Shown here: positions 46,135 through 57,060 of the stretch, piece by piece
Layout of the letters: each line of letters begins with the position of its first letter
How positions within the stretch are numbered: the stretch's first letter is position 1
Assembly (NCBI RefSeq): GCF_020497125.1
Contig: NC_059075.1
Span: forward strand, 29,734,003-29,798,002
Source: Mauremys mutica
Taxonomy: Eukaryota; Chordata; Testudines; Geoemydidae
Direction of reading: 5' to 3'
DNA: 64,000 bases
Made by a program: the position numbers and the translations under genes
The notes under the pieces: generated by a model
What the model was told of the DNA's origin: nothing
What the model saw: the letters and a program-made list of their open reading frames with translations, nothing else
The model's database searches: none

Positions 46135-47187
46135 TGTGACATATCTGGGATACAATGTAGACTGATGAACAGCTATGTCACCTCAGCCCTCTTACTTGGG
46201 GTGCCCTTCTCACTGCTTTGCTGCTGTAGCTACCACTCCTGGTCTGCTCACACACAACCTGCCGCATGTAAATCACTGCCAGTTATATTGTGTGAGTGCT
46301 ACAGCCAGTCATTCTTGAATTATTCTGCAGGGTGACACCAGCATATTCCTAGTCCCAGATTTTCCCCAGAGCTCATATAAAGTTTGTCATTCTCTTAATA
46401 GATATTATATGCACAAATCCTGTTATCCCAAATGGAGTTTCTCAGACACATTGCTTTAGATAAAACAAGTTTATTAACTACAAAGAGAGATTTTAAATGA
46501 ACACAAGTAATGAGACATAAAAGTCAGAATTGGTTACAAGAAAAATAAAGGTAAAATGCAACTAATGCCTCACTTAACACAGTAAAGTAAATCCAAAGCA
46601 AAATCTCTCACCATGTTTCAGCAGTCTTACTGGCTGAACTTCTACCAGTCAGGATCCCTCCCCCAGTCCATTGTTGTTTCCTTTGTTCTTCAGATGTCGT
46701 AAATGCAGTGGACAGAGAAGAAGGGAGAGATCATTTGGGGCATCCCCCCTTTCTATTTATAGTTCTCTCCCTCCTTTAAGAAGCTTCTCCAGATGGGAGC
46801 AGGGCGCCAGGCAGTCTCCCTGCACAAGAACTGTATACTCTTTCTTTGCGAAGATGTAGATTTTTGCCCTTGTCCTTTTTCCTGCCAATGAATAGCTACT
46901 TAGCAGATGGTAGCCCATTTGACCTTGTTTACACCTGGCTGAGGCGTCAGTTTGCCCTTTGTCTCTGAAGAACTGGTTTGGCTACTCCCCAGACTTGGAA
47001 CATGTGTTAGTAACACCAAACAGTGGGAATCTTAGAACTTTACATACAATGTTGCCACATGGATGTTGTTAGGATGATACTGATCAGCAAATTATGAGTT
47101 TTCAAATGATACCTCACAAGACGTACTTTGTGCAAATAATATTACAATAGTGTGCAAGGGGTAAATACAGGGGTACAGACTGTCACA
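46135..47187 (-). mobile_element. solo LTR, ends TGTGACA/TGTCACA
   Basis: The 1053-bp element has 7-bp inverted ends, TGTGACA...TGTCACA. Flanks GCGC (46131-46134) and GCAC (47188-47191) could be a 4-bp duplication with one later change. Orientation is set by the - strand start TGTGACAGTCTGTACCCC. Family shared with 23341-24592. No internal retroviral genes, so it is a solo LTR. Confidence 0.82.
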
Positions 47188-47599
47188 GCACCCCAAAAGG
47201 TTGGTCCATTTTGATTGAGGCAGATGGATGAATGCTTTATCTCTAGATTGCTGTGGAGGAGGTCTAAGGAAAAAAGCTGTTTTAATGAAGAATCCATTGC
47301 TTGTCAACACTCTAAGCTCATGGTTGCATATTCCCTCCTGGTGCCCTAGTTCAGTGTCGTCTCGCTTTCAGTTTGGTGTACTGTTCAAAAGCTGTACTAT
47401 TCAGCAGTGGTTTCTGTTTCTACCATGGTGCGTATCCCATTTATGTTCTTTGCATTACTATTGAATGTACAGTCATCTCCTTTCACAGATAACTTAAGTT
47501 TTTCTGCCTTACCTTTTAGCAATGCACCAAATCCTCTGACAGCCTCCTTATTTTGTACTGCTCCTTTATGTTGTCCAGACTATTCCTGAGTATTATAAG

Positions 47600-48430
47600 G
47601 TGGATATTGTTAAATGTGGGTGGGGGAAGCTTGTACTTTCTTCAAAAGTTTTTGCTGACCAAGTTGATATTGGCACCTGTTGTGATTGTCTAGTTCTCAA
47701 CAGTGATTTTTCCATTTTCTCTGCACTATGATGCAATCAATTTCTCTTCCCGTGGAGATGTTCTGAGGAGCTCCCAGTGCATTTCCTCCTCTTGTTGTAG
47801 TGCTAAAACCAAATGTTTACAAGAGATTAGCAGATTCTGAGTGGACCTCAATGAGCTGGTGTCCTTGTTAATTTCTCTCTCCTAGTGCATGTCTCCTGTT
47901 ACATTCTGATAACCATCTTTCTCTCTGTTAGCAATGACAACCCCCCTGTAATTGCCAGCATGTTGTGTTTTGGCAAAGTATGAATGAGTTCCTGAGTTGT
48001 CTGTACAGCCCTTCAGTTTCCTCATCTTTTGGCTGATGCAATCAGTGCATAGATGTGAATAATAGTCAGATTTATTGAGTTGAAATAAACTTTGGTATTG
48101 CCTGCCTTGAATCCCCATAGGAGTCAAATATATCCTTGTTTAGAACCCATACAACTCCTTTCTTGATGCTTTTCCATCCTTGCATACACTGCTAAGCTAA
48201 TTTCGGCACCAATGAATAGCATTCCCCTGTTCTGTGTTGAATCTTTAGAGGAAAGCTGCTGTCGTCAATCGTTGGGTGATGTATCTTCCAGCTCATGGGT
48301 TACATTTGGCCTGTTTTCATGCAGCATTACATTGTATAGTACCAGTCTGCAACATTCTCGTGGCTTCACACTGTCCTTTTCGGTGATGACTTTAAAAAAA
48401 ACAGAAACTACCCAGAATAGTGGTCTGACA
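47600..48430 (-). pseudogene. RTE-type LINE, decayed endonuclease domain
   Basis: Read on the - strand across frame changes, the order of an RTE/BovB-like APE endonuclease is visible. A block 'LTIIHIYALIAS' is followed by a charged helix, 'TLPKHNMLAITGG' in place of the usual GDWNAK motif, then 'REIDCIIVQRKWKNH', matching the R.IDYILV..RW block near the domain end. Many stops and shifts; the usual catalytic Asp and Asn block is eroded. The endonuclease nicks target DNA to prime LINE insertion. Reverse-transcriptase sequence is not recognisable here. It is old and dead. Confidence 0.65.
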
Positions 48431-48480
48431 CAGGCCCTCCAATTTACTGCTTAGAATAGCAATGTCTGACTTTTTCTTCT

Positions 48481-48885
48481 GCTATGTTTACACTACCACT
48501 TTTGTCACTCGGGTGTGGAAAAAAAAACACCCTGAGTGACATGATATGGAGATAGGTATATCTCATAGAGCTGGAAGAGACCTTGAAAGGTCCTTGAGTC
48601 CAGTCCCCTGCCTTCACAGCAGGACTAAGTACCGTCCCTGACAGATTTTTGCCCCAGATCCCTCAAGGATTGAACTCACAACCCTGGGTTTAGCAGGCCA
48701 ATGCTCAAACCACTGAGCTATCCCTCCCCCCAAGTTACACTGACAGAAGTGCCAGTGTGGACAGTGCTGTGTCGGTGGGAGAGCTTATGTCGAAGGCAGA
48801 GGACTCTCCCGTCGGCATGGAGCAGCTGCACTGCTGCGTCAGTACAGTGGTGCTGCTGAAAGCTCTCTAGTACTGACATGACCTT
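48481..48885. mobile_element. turtle MITE interrupted by a Cry SINE
   Basis: Left half 'atgtttacactaccactttt' and the hairpin 'gtcactcgggtgtgg...cacctgagtgac'-like arm end at about 48543. The right half resumes at 48733 with 'aagttacactgacagaagtg', 'ccagtgtggacagtgctgtg' and 'ctcccgtcggcatgg'. The two halves join into one known palindromic turtle element when the SINE between them is skipped. Confidence 0.65.
48545..48732 (-). mobile_element. Cry-type turtle SINE (tRNA-derived, CR1 tail)
   Basis: The - strand begins with a tRNA-like head: GGGATAGCTCAGTGGTTTGA (A box) and GGGTTGTGAGTTCAATCC (B box). It then passes to a CR1-like tail, 'ggactggactcaaggacctt', 'tcttccagctctatgag'. This combination of tRNA head and CR1 3' end defines the SINE family described from hidden-necked turtles, transcribed by RNA polymerase III and moved by CR1. 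It is the strongest clue to the organism. Confidence 0.9.
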
Positions 48886-50030
48886 AGTCAGATGCTCCCA
48901 GGGCTGGCCTATGGGAGGAGGGGGAAAGTTAATCTGCTGCTATCCGGATGAGCCTGTGGCCATGTCAGTGACTCTTCTTAGGGTACATTTACGCAGCATT
49001 TTGGATCCCGTGGAAGCAAGCCTCCCTGCCTGGATCAATAGACTCAGGCTAGCGGGGCTTGTGTTAGCACTCTAAACCATCGGTGTCGTTTGGGGGGGGG
49101 GAGAAGGGGTGTCCCCCCCCCAACAGGGAGACCACCCATAGCGCTGTGGTCAGGGGGGCGCCTGTGGTCAGAGGGGCTAGGTCAGTGTATTTAACTTAAT
49201 GCACCAGGATGGGCCCCTGCCAGCAGCCCCTCTCATCCCTGACTTCCTCCTCCTCACCCCCAAGCAGCCTGGGGAGCTCGCTGTTTGGCAGTCCTGGTGC
49301 AGCCTGCGCTGCTGCGTGTCTCTGTGTCTCTGTGCAGTGCGGCAGGGAAGTGCGAGCCTGGCATGTGGCATCCACTTGCACCATGAAATAGCAGGAAGGC
49401 GCCCGCAGCAGCACTGGGAGGCACCAGAACAGCATTGGCATCAAGTCCAGCTACTTGCAGCAGCCGGTGCCGGAGCTTCCGCAGCTCCTGCACTAAGTTC
49501 ACCTCAGCAGCTGGGGCTCCCCCACTACGCCGACCTTGGTAATGCGCAGCCCGCCGCTGCTTCAGGAGTGCCTGCCACTCCAGACAGGGAGAGCCAGAGG
49601 AACTGGCTTTAGCATGTGTGTGTGGGTGTGTATACACACTCAGACATACATGTTGCTGGGTCAGCCCCTCTCACACTCTGCATTTCTCACGCCCTCAGGG
49701 GGACACACAAACACAGGCACACATGTGTAGACACACACACACTGGTCCACTCACTCAGCCTGTCTTGGCATGACAAGCCACACCCACATAACCAAAGAGG
49801 AATGGACACTGAGCCCTCAGGGTCCGTGTGCGAGTCCCGAACAAACACTGGGGCAGCAGTAACCCCACAGCGGGCCTAGCACTGCAAGCCTCAGGCAGGT
49901 GCGGAGTTTGCCCCATACAAGCAACTCTATTGGCCTAGCTGGAGCTGTCCCCTCCTCCCCCATCCACCCCCTGCTTTTCCCCCCCTAATATAGCAGTCAA
50001 ACTACACCTATGTGCTAAACATAGCAGCAT
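48886..50030. other. GC-rich intronic stretch, unassigned
   Basis: From about 49080 to 49900 the base composition is clearly richer in G+C than its surroundings, with clustered CpG at about 49330-49560 and G/C runs at 49090-49130. Several overlapping frames of 60-137 codons exist on both strands, none with a recognised domain. Imperfect (CA)n/(TG)n tracts occur at 49617-49645 and 49704-49745. I cannot say whether it is a repeat, a CpG-rich regulatory patch or chance. Confidence 0.45.
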
Positions 50031-50142
50031 AGACAGTGCTTTGGAGTTGCAGCTTGGGCTGGAGCTCAGGCTCTGAAACCTGGTGGAGGAGGGGGTTCAG
50101 AGGTTGATCTCCAGCCCAAGCCACAACTTCAGAGCACTGTCT
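50031..50142. mobile_element. palindromic element (hairpin family)
   Basis: AGACAGTGCTTTGGAGTTGC...CTTGGGCTGGAG faces CTCCAGCCCAAG...CAACTTCAGAGCACTGTCT. This is the third copy of the hairpin style seen at 5808 and 9253. Sequence to about 50235 ('gtgagcccgagtctatcgac') is probably part of the same element. Confidence 0.65.
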
Positions 50143-50703
50143 ACATCTGCTTTCAGAGTGTTTGTGCAAGTCCTGTGAGCCCGAGTCTATCGACCTGGGC
50201 TGGGAGGGTTGCTCCCATGGCCTCCAAAATGCTGTATAGACAAAGGTGATCTGGTCTCAGATGTCCTACGTTATCTAAGCTCATCTGTAAATATAGAGGA
50301 AATTAGAGTGTAGGCATTTGGGGGCTGGGATTGCATCTTCCTGTGGGTTTGTGCAGCATATGTTGTACTGATCCATGAAGCGTGTGAACATCTAAATATA
50401 CATCCTTTTATTCTAGATGTGTTTATACAGCATCTCACACATTTTGGGCACTATCACCCGTTTGGTGGCAGGGTTGCTGTTAAATGAGATGCACAGACAT
50501 GATCCTGCAAAGTAAACAGACTCATAATAGTCAAAACAGCGCAGTTATATATGGTTATAAAGTAAGTTGGAAAAAACAAACAAATACACCACAGAGCAAA
50601 GGTTTTCCAACTAGGGGGAGGGGGACGTGGAGGAACGTTCTTGGGGGGAGGGTGTGATGCGCAAGGCATTTTTTACTTTTTTTTTTTAATTATTACTAAG
50701 GCC
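50143..50703. other. intron, nothing firm
   Basis: A G-rich patch at about 50611-50660 recalls the interior of the hAT-like elements at 22236 and 24897. Otherwise unassigned. Confidence 0.45.
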
Positions 50704-50855
50704 CTACTTAATTTGCAATATTGCAGAAATTGCAGGTCCCGCAATACCCCAGCTGTCAGCGGCTGGGGTTCCTGCTGTCAGCTACCTGGCTGACAAAATT
50801 GTGGTGCAAGCCTAATATTGCAGAATTTGCAATTTCTGTAATATGAATTAAGTAG
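50704..50855. mobile_element. small inverted-repeat element
   Basis: CTACTTAATTTGCAATATTG...AAATTGC on the left faces GCAATTTCTG...GAATTAAGTAG on the right, with an inner hairpin 'cagctgtcagcggctgggg'. It sits just upstream of the hAT transposase remnant and could belong to it or to its non-autonomous relatives. Confidence 0.55.
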
Positions 50856-51149
50856 CATTTGACCAATACAGTGCTACTGATTCACTACGCAGGAATGTGT
50901 TACACTGTGTTTAATTATAAGGCGATGTCATTTCTATAGCAACAACTACCTTTCCCGCCTTCCTGTTTAGTATAGCCTATCCTGTTGTTCCAACAAGCTG
51001 TTGTGTATTGCTTATTGTGCTGGTGAGTTTGATATTTTTTCATATCATTGTGGTGAAAAATGGATCTGTACTTACTGCCAAAAGATTGTAGTGTTCCAAA
51101 ATGAAAGGCTGAAATGGCTAAATTCGATAGGGTAAAAACCTGCAAAAAC

Positions 51150-52870
51150 AAGAAAATATGCTGATGCATATTTGGATTTTGGTTTCATTACATTGCAGTT
51201 AATGGAGAAATTGGACCTCAGTGTGTAGTATATGCAGTAACTTTATCAGATGATAGCCTGAAGCCAACAAAATGAAGATGCCGTCTAGAAACAAAACATG
51301 ATGATCTGATAGGAAAGAATGGAGATTTTTTTTTAACGAAAGCTACAAGATATTAACAAACAGAAAAACACAAGGACAAATGTGGTATCTACCCCTGCAA
51401 GTGCTTTAAAAGCATCACATCAAGTTGTATACCGCATGGCGAAGAATAAAAAGCCTTACGCAACTGGAGAAAAACTGATTCTCCCAGCAGCAATTGACAT
51501 TCACAGAACAATGCTTGGTGACCGTGCAGCAGAGAAGTAAAAAATGATTCTGCTGTCAGACAACACGGTCAGCCATTGAGTGTGTGACATGTCAGAAAAT
51601 ATCAAGGCATAGCTGATCTCTTGGCTGCAATCTAGTTTATTGCAATCCAGTTGGATGAAGCAACGGATATGTCGAAAGAAGCTTGTTTAATTGCTTATGT
51701 TTGGTACTCTCATGAAACATTGATATTGGAAGGTTTTTTTGTTCTGCAAGCCAATTAAGATGCATGGAACTGGATCTGAACTAACATATTAAATGACTTC
51801 CTAACTTCTCACGAGTTGAAGTGGGAAGCCTGCATCAGAATCTGCATGGATGGAACCCCTTCTATGTCTAGAAATAGGGCAGGCTTGAAAGCCAAAGTGT
51901 TTGATTGCTCCACATATATCATATATGATGCACCATGAAGCCCTTAAAACTCAAAACATGGATCAGGAGCTTACTGATGTTCAGAGTTCTGCTATTAAAA
52001 TTGTGAACTTTATCAAGATGCAGCCCACAAAGACATGTCTTTACAATGCTTTGTGCAGAAATGGGAGTGGAGCACAAGGCTTTGTTGTTTCACATGGAAG
52101 TCAGGTGACTATCCAGGGAGAAAGTATTGAAGAGCATTTATGAACTTAGAAACAAAGTTTGACTTTTTCTAGTGGATTTGAATTTGCAGAGACACTGTGA
52201 TATTCCCACGGGCTTGTGCTTTTGGCTTACCTTGGTAATACTTTCTGGTACTGTTTTCTGGTTTGGTAAAAAATATTATTTTTGACCTGCACAACAAGAT
52301 ATTAGCGTTCAAGAGAAAGCGAGCTCTCTGGAAAACAAAGATCAAAACTGGTTTAAGAGTTCCATTCCCATTGTTAACGCATGCTATTGATGAAACAGAA
52401 TCTGAACTATTGAGTGTTGTGGAGCCAATCAAGAATCAGTTGACTTCTCTGAGCCAGTCTGGATAAATATTTTCCTGAAGGAAATGCATCCTTCCTTGAA
52501 TAACTGGATTATTCAACCTTTTGTAGCTGAGGCAGTGACCTTGTCTCATCTCTCAAATGACATTCAGGAGAAGCTGTTGGAACTTCAGAGTGAGAGGACA
52601 CTGGCCATTCGATTTAAAAAAAAACCAGTCTTTGGGGGATTTTTGGTTGAAAGTTGGCTCAGAATATCCAGCTTTGTCAAACTCTTTTACCATTAGGTTC
52701 ATTTTATTTGTATGAGATCAGATTCTGGCTGTGCTAAAGACAAAGTACCATTCGAGACTGGAAGTAGAGGATAACCTCAGAATGTCAGTTTCAAAAATCT
52801 CACCACAAATTGATAAACTGTCTGCAGAGAAAAAGGCACATCCTTCACATTAAAGTATCTGTGTATTTGA
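51150..52870 (+). pseudogene. hAT-superfamily transposase pseudogene (ZBED/SCAND3-like)
   Basis: hAT transposases cut and paste DNA elements, and several vertebrate ZBED-type genes descend from them. Read through several frame changes, the + strand shows in order: the end of a BED-finger-like region ('LSDDSLKPTK', 'LETKHDDL', 51240-51310), the catalytic start 'QLDEATDMSKEACLIAYVWY' (about 51647), 'CMDGTPSMSRNRAGLKAKVF' (about 51845) and 'VQSSAIKIVNFIKMQP' (51979-52026). Further on is 'DLHNKILAFKRKRALWKTKI', then 'IDETESELLSVVEP'. Eroded C-terminal dimerisation sequence (hATC) follows to about 52870. Stops and frameshifts throughout show it is inactive. Terminal repeats were not identified. 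Confidence 0.85.
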
Positions 52871-52972
52871 AACTGACAGGTGTAGGTAATTTACTTAGGG
52901 TTTGTTACGGTCTCTGTTAGGTATATGAGTAGGCCATCAAACATACTTTTGCATATGTCTATTTTTGTCTGG

Positions 52973-53236
52973 GTTGGGGGATGACAGAACAAGGAGTAAT
53001 GGTCTCAAGTTGTAGTGGGGGAGGTTTAGGTTGGATATTAGGAAAAACTTTTTCACTAGGAGGGTGGTGAAGCACTGGAATGGGTTACCTAGGGAGGTGG
53101 TGGAATCTCCTCAGAGGTTTTTAAGGTCAGGCTTGACAAAGCCCTGGCTGGGATGATTTAGTTGGGAATTGGTCCTTCTTTGAGCAGGGGGTTGGACTAG
53201 ATGACCTCCTCCCTTCCCACCCTGATATTCTATGAT
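52973..53236 (+). mobile_element. CR1 LINE 3' end
   Basis: A clear, little-diverged CR1 terminus: 'gtggtgaagcactggaatgg', 'gttacctagggaggtggtgg', 'aatctcctcagaggttttta', 'gggttggactagatgacctc' and final 'tgatattctatgatgc'. It covers the very end of ORF2 and the short 3' UTR; 5'-truncated. Confidence 0.93.
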
Positions 53237-53625
53237 GCAATCAAAAATTATAAGCTCAAAAAGTTTGAAAACCGCGGTCATAGAGCTCTGTGCTTTTAGG
53301 GTGGCATTTTCAAAGAAACCAAAGGGAATGAAGCACCCAAGTCACAGTAATGAGTGAATTGCCCTTACAACCTTTTGAAAACCCCAGGGTGGTTATTGTT
53401 TATCATCAAATATTGTGTACGGAAGGTATAGATACAATATTTGTATTCTGGCACTGTGCATACAATGGTCATCACTGTAAAAACTGTTCATTTGCCATTG
53501 TTATTTCAGTATTGGTTTCCCTTCCTATACTTAGTGTGTGACTTAAATGCGTGGATATAGGACAAAATCTTGCTTAGTTGTCAAATTGTGATTGATTCCC
53601 AGAGATAGATATGGTCACAGTACTA
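53237..53625. other. intron, nothing recognised
   Basis: No gene or named repeat. Confidence 0.5.
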
Positions 53626-53885
53626 AGCTGGGAGGCAGACTCCTGAATTGGGAGTAGTTTTCCCTAACGGGTAGAGCACTGGACTGAGACTCAGGAAACC
53701 TGGGTTCTGTTTCTGGGTCTACCACTAATTTTCTGGGTGACCTCGTGCAAGTCATTTTCCCTGTGCCTCATCTGTAAAAGGGGGATCATAACTTCATATA
53801 TTGCAGTGGTGCTGAGGATTTGTTAGTGTCTGTGAAGCTCTTTGAAGACAAAAACAAGTGTACAAGTGCTATATAAGTAGCCATT
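53626..53885 (+). mobile_element. MIR SINE, nearly full length
   Basis: All main MIR blocks are present: 'gtagagcactggactgagac', 'tcaggaaacctgggttctg', 'gggtgacctcgtgcaagtca', 'gtgcctcatctgtaaaaggg', 'ggtgctgaggatttgttagt' and the tail 'gtacaagtgctatataagta'. Confidence 0.92.
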
Positions 53886-54927
53886 TTCAGATTATCTATA
53901 GTTGTCCTATACCCAGTATTTGTATTTTGGCCAATTAAGAGTTTAACCACAATCCTCGGGGTAAAGAAAAATTTCCATTCCCTAATTCTGTTTTTCTAAA
54001 AGGAAGAAAATTAATATGCTAGCGGTTCAATGAAAGAAATGACCCTAAATATCTTTTGAAATCCACTAATTGCTTTTTGAGGTTAATCTGTATTTCCCAG
54101 AACTATAGGCAACTTCCCCATTCTGGTAATGTTAAAAATGTTCATGTCTATTATCTGGCTCTAATTTTGTTACTAAATTCTGAGTCTGTGAACAGGCAGA
54201 AGGAAAATAACTGCCTTGAATCCACAAGACTTTAAAAGGTCATTAAATAAATCAGGCAAAAAGGAAATAGCATTGTCTAGTAAATCAAAAGATATATTTT
54301 ATACAAGTCATGATGGGTCATGCCAAGAACTGTCTAGCTTGCTGTGTTTAGCAGTGTTTCTCTCCTGAAAATTAGCCAAAACTTTAGCTCTTTCCATGTG
54401 CACATCTACTGACTGTAGTGGAGTTAACTCCAGCTTTACTCCAGTGTAACTGAGGTTGTGCTTAGCTCTGTGGCTGTGCACATTTAACTAATGAATGACT
54501 TAAATTAACTATTAAAGATAATATAGAATAAGCTAAAACTGCTTGTGCAGAATGTCTAATATGCTGCTGAGGAACTGAGTTTCCACTCTAAGAAGTATCC
54601 AGTGATGTCTCCAATTCAAATGTTGATGCGATTGAGAATCAGCAGGTGCTGTTGTGATAGTGGAATGTGACCAGACATTAATTTTGCCACTATCTGTGCT
54701 TCCCAAAGGAACTGTACATTCTTCATTAAGAGGGGATGTTCTTTTTTTTTCTCTGAAGAAGGATCTGGTGAAAGATGCCAGCTGAAGCTGATTGAAACTC
54801 GAACACTTCTCTGCAAGATCAGATACTGTGCAAGGCAGAAGGAAGGCAAACTTTGCCAAACTGGCTTGCCAGTGATCCTCAATCCTCTTCTTGATGGTCT
54901 TCCTCTAGGTCATTTAATAACATGGAC
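53886..54927. other. intron, nothing recognised
   Basis: No supported gene; frames at 54533-54882 (- strand) have no domain. Confidence 0.5.
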
Positions 54928-55157
54928 CAGATTGGAAGTATCAGAGGGGTAGCCGTGTTAGTCTGGTTCTGTAGAAGCAGCAAAGAATCCTGTGGCACCT
55001 TATAGACTAACAGACGTTTTGCAGCATGAGCTTTCGTGGGTGAATACCCACTTCTTCGGATGCAAGAGACTTGCATCCGAAGAAGTGGGTTGCTGCAAAA
55101 CGTCTGTTAGTCTATAAGGTGCCACAGGATTCTTTGCTGCTTCTACAGATTGGAAGT
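54928..55157. mobile_element. inverted-duplicate turtle SINE with one 12-bp target duplication
   Basis: A forward copy of the 43348-type repeat (54940-55066) is followed after three bases by an inverted partial copy (55070-55149). The inverted arm lacks 22 bases around the internal hairpin and the 5' head. A single pair of CAGATTGGAAGT flanks the whole structure (54928-54939 and 55146-55157). Both arms therefore seem to have arrived in one insertion event. Confidence 0.85.
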
Positions 55158-56894
55158 GCTGCCCCTTAGGGGTGAAAAGTTCCTTATTACGTTACCAGTC
55201 TCCCGAACCATCTCCCGAACCATCCAGTCCCACATGGATTGACTTTGCTCATAAATACCTATGTTCCATCCTTCTGTTGTTAAAATGCATAGTCTGTGTC
55301 CCACCTTGCACCGCAGAATAGTCACATTATGTTTAAAGGGCTCTGAGGGAATTGCTGTATGCAATGATGCGCTTCAGATAAATGGCCTTGTGTGTTCTTT
55401 GCATTAACATTGTAGTTTGCGAATATATTATAGCTCAGTTGCCTTGGTGCTTGTTTGCAGTTTGACTCCCTCCACTCTTTTAACGTTACCTGAGACGTTA
55501 GTTTTAGCCACTATCAGCGGCAGAACGTTAAGCAGTAACTTCAGGGTCAGTGAAGGTCAACTTCATTTTGGGATTTGGCCTCAGTGGAAAGGGAGTAGTT
55601 GTGATTTAAGTCATACAATTAGAAACAATTGCAGCTGTATCATTTCTCTTTGGCTCCTGCTGAATAAAATGGAGATTTACACTGAGCAAAAACTCCAGTC
55701 CAAATATTCTCTCCTCCTCTGTAGTTAAGATCTAGATCCAAATGTTACATGTCTACCCTAACCTGTCTTATGGGCCAAATCAAAACCCTAGATCTGGTCA
55801 CCAGGGAACTTCGGAGAAATCTTGGGTCTGGATCTGAATATTGTGGTTTGATTCCAATTCTAGAATAAGAACTAAGGAGGGTGACTGCAGAGCTGGGAGC
55901 TGAATGTGTCGGTACTATTAATGCTTGTGAATGTAGAGAGACAGTGGGGAAGAGGAGGACCAAGACACAACCTTGGAGAACAGGAAGTTATGTTGAAGGA
56001 GCAGTTAGCAAGGTGGGATGAGAACCAGGAGCAGTCAGTCACAGAACCCCTAGGATGAGAGTGTCTGGAGGAGCAGTGAATAGATTGCTGTGTTTAAGGT
56101 AGCAGGGAGATTTAGGGGAAATAGTTATGGAGAAATGACCCATAGACTTGGAAAGGAATATGTCATTAGTGCCTTTTTTTAAGCGTTGCTATCTCTTTTA
56201 GTGCATTAAAAAAGGCTTAATAATTTGCAAAACTCAACTTTCATTTTTAGGAGAACATGTTCTGTACCTCATGAATCCTGACTGCCTGATTTTAGATACT
56301 ACACTGATACGTGCTATAAAATCCCCTCTGATGGATACTCCAATTAAGAAAATAAATTGGTAAATTTCAGTACATGTTGTGTCTCTATCAGCAGTCTGGA
56401 ACTACTCACCAAGGACTGTAAAAGCCCCTCCAGATAATGCAATGTAAAGGAATACAAAGAAACAAGTTTCCAGTCACCGGAAGAGCCTATGGCAGCTGGT
56501 TATGCAAGAAAGGGTGATGTAATCTTGGTTTATTGTACTACAGATGAAAGATTCAGTAAGTGGCAACGTGTCTGTAAATACTGTGCCTGCATTCACATGG
56601 AAGAATACAATACTTTTTGCTCCCTTCAAACAAATAAAATGCCATTAGCAAAATTTCTTGAGATTTAATCTTTGCTAAAATGGAAAGAATGATGCAGGGG
56701 AATAATTGCCTTGGCTTAACATTGGTAAGTGTGTAGTAAAACAACTGGCGAAAAGCCCACTGCTTCCTTAGGGATTTAGTTTGGGATGCTTATTTATGTG
56801 TGTATATCTTCTGTGCCTCTCCTTCCCAGCCCCAAAGATCTTCTTTCCAGGAAGTGGGAGTTCTGACCACATCATTGTTTTTTTCTATTGCAGT
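55158..56894. other. intron with possible ancient LINE tail
   Basis: About 55860-56110 ('gaagaggaggaccaagacac', 'aaccttggagaacaggaagt') resembles the old LINE tail seen at 27150. A 12-bp unit (tctcccgaacca) is doubled at about 55199-55222. Otherwise unassigned. Confidence 0.45.
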
Positions 56895-57060
56895 GGCACT
56901 TAAGGACCCCAAGTCAAAGATCAGAGCCCCATGGTACTAGAAACTGTACAAACAAATAACAAAAGACAGTATCTGCCCCAGACATCTCACAGCTTTAGGG
57001 TGTAGACAATATTCAGTAGGTGACTAAACAGGCAAAGAAAAGGTAGGAGGACAAGGTAAC
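56895..57060 (-). mobile_element. CORE-SINE type repeat tail
   Basis: 'agagccccatggtactagaa', 'actgtacaaacaaataac', 'aaaagacagtatctgcccca' and 'agctttagggtgtagacaa' match the reversed amniote CORE-SINE tail, as at 31540. Confidence 0.75.

Noticed and set aside
48545..48732. tRNA gene, suggested by A and B boxes
   Set aside because: The head is followed by a CR1 tail and it is a known SINE pattern; no complete cloverleaf is evident.
49196..49637. Overlapping frames up to 137 codons as a new gene
   Set aside because: Frames are open on both strands because of GC-rich composition, and no domain, splice context or start support was found.
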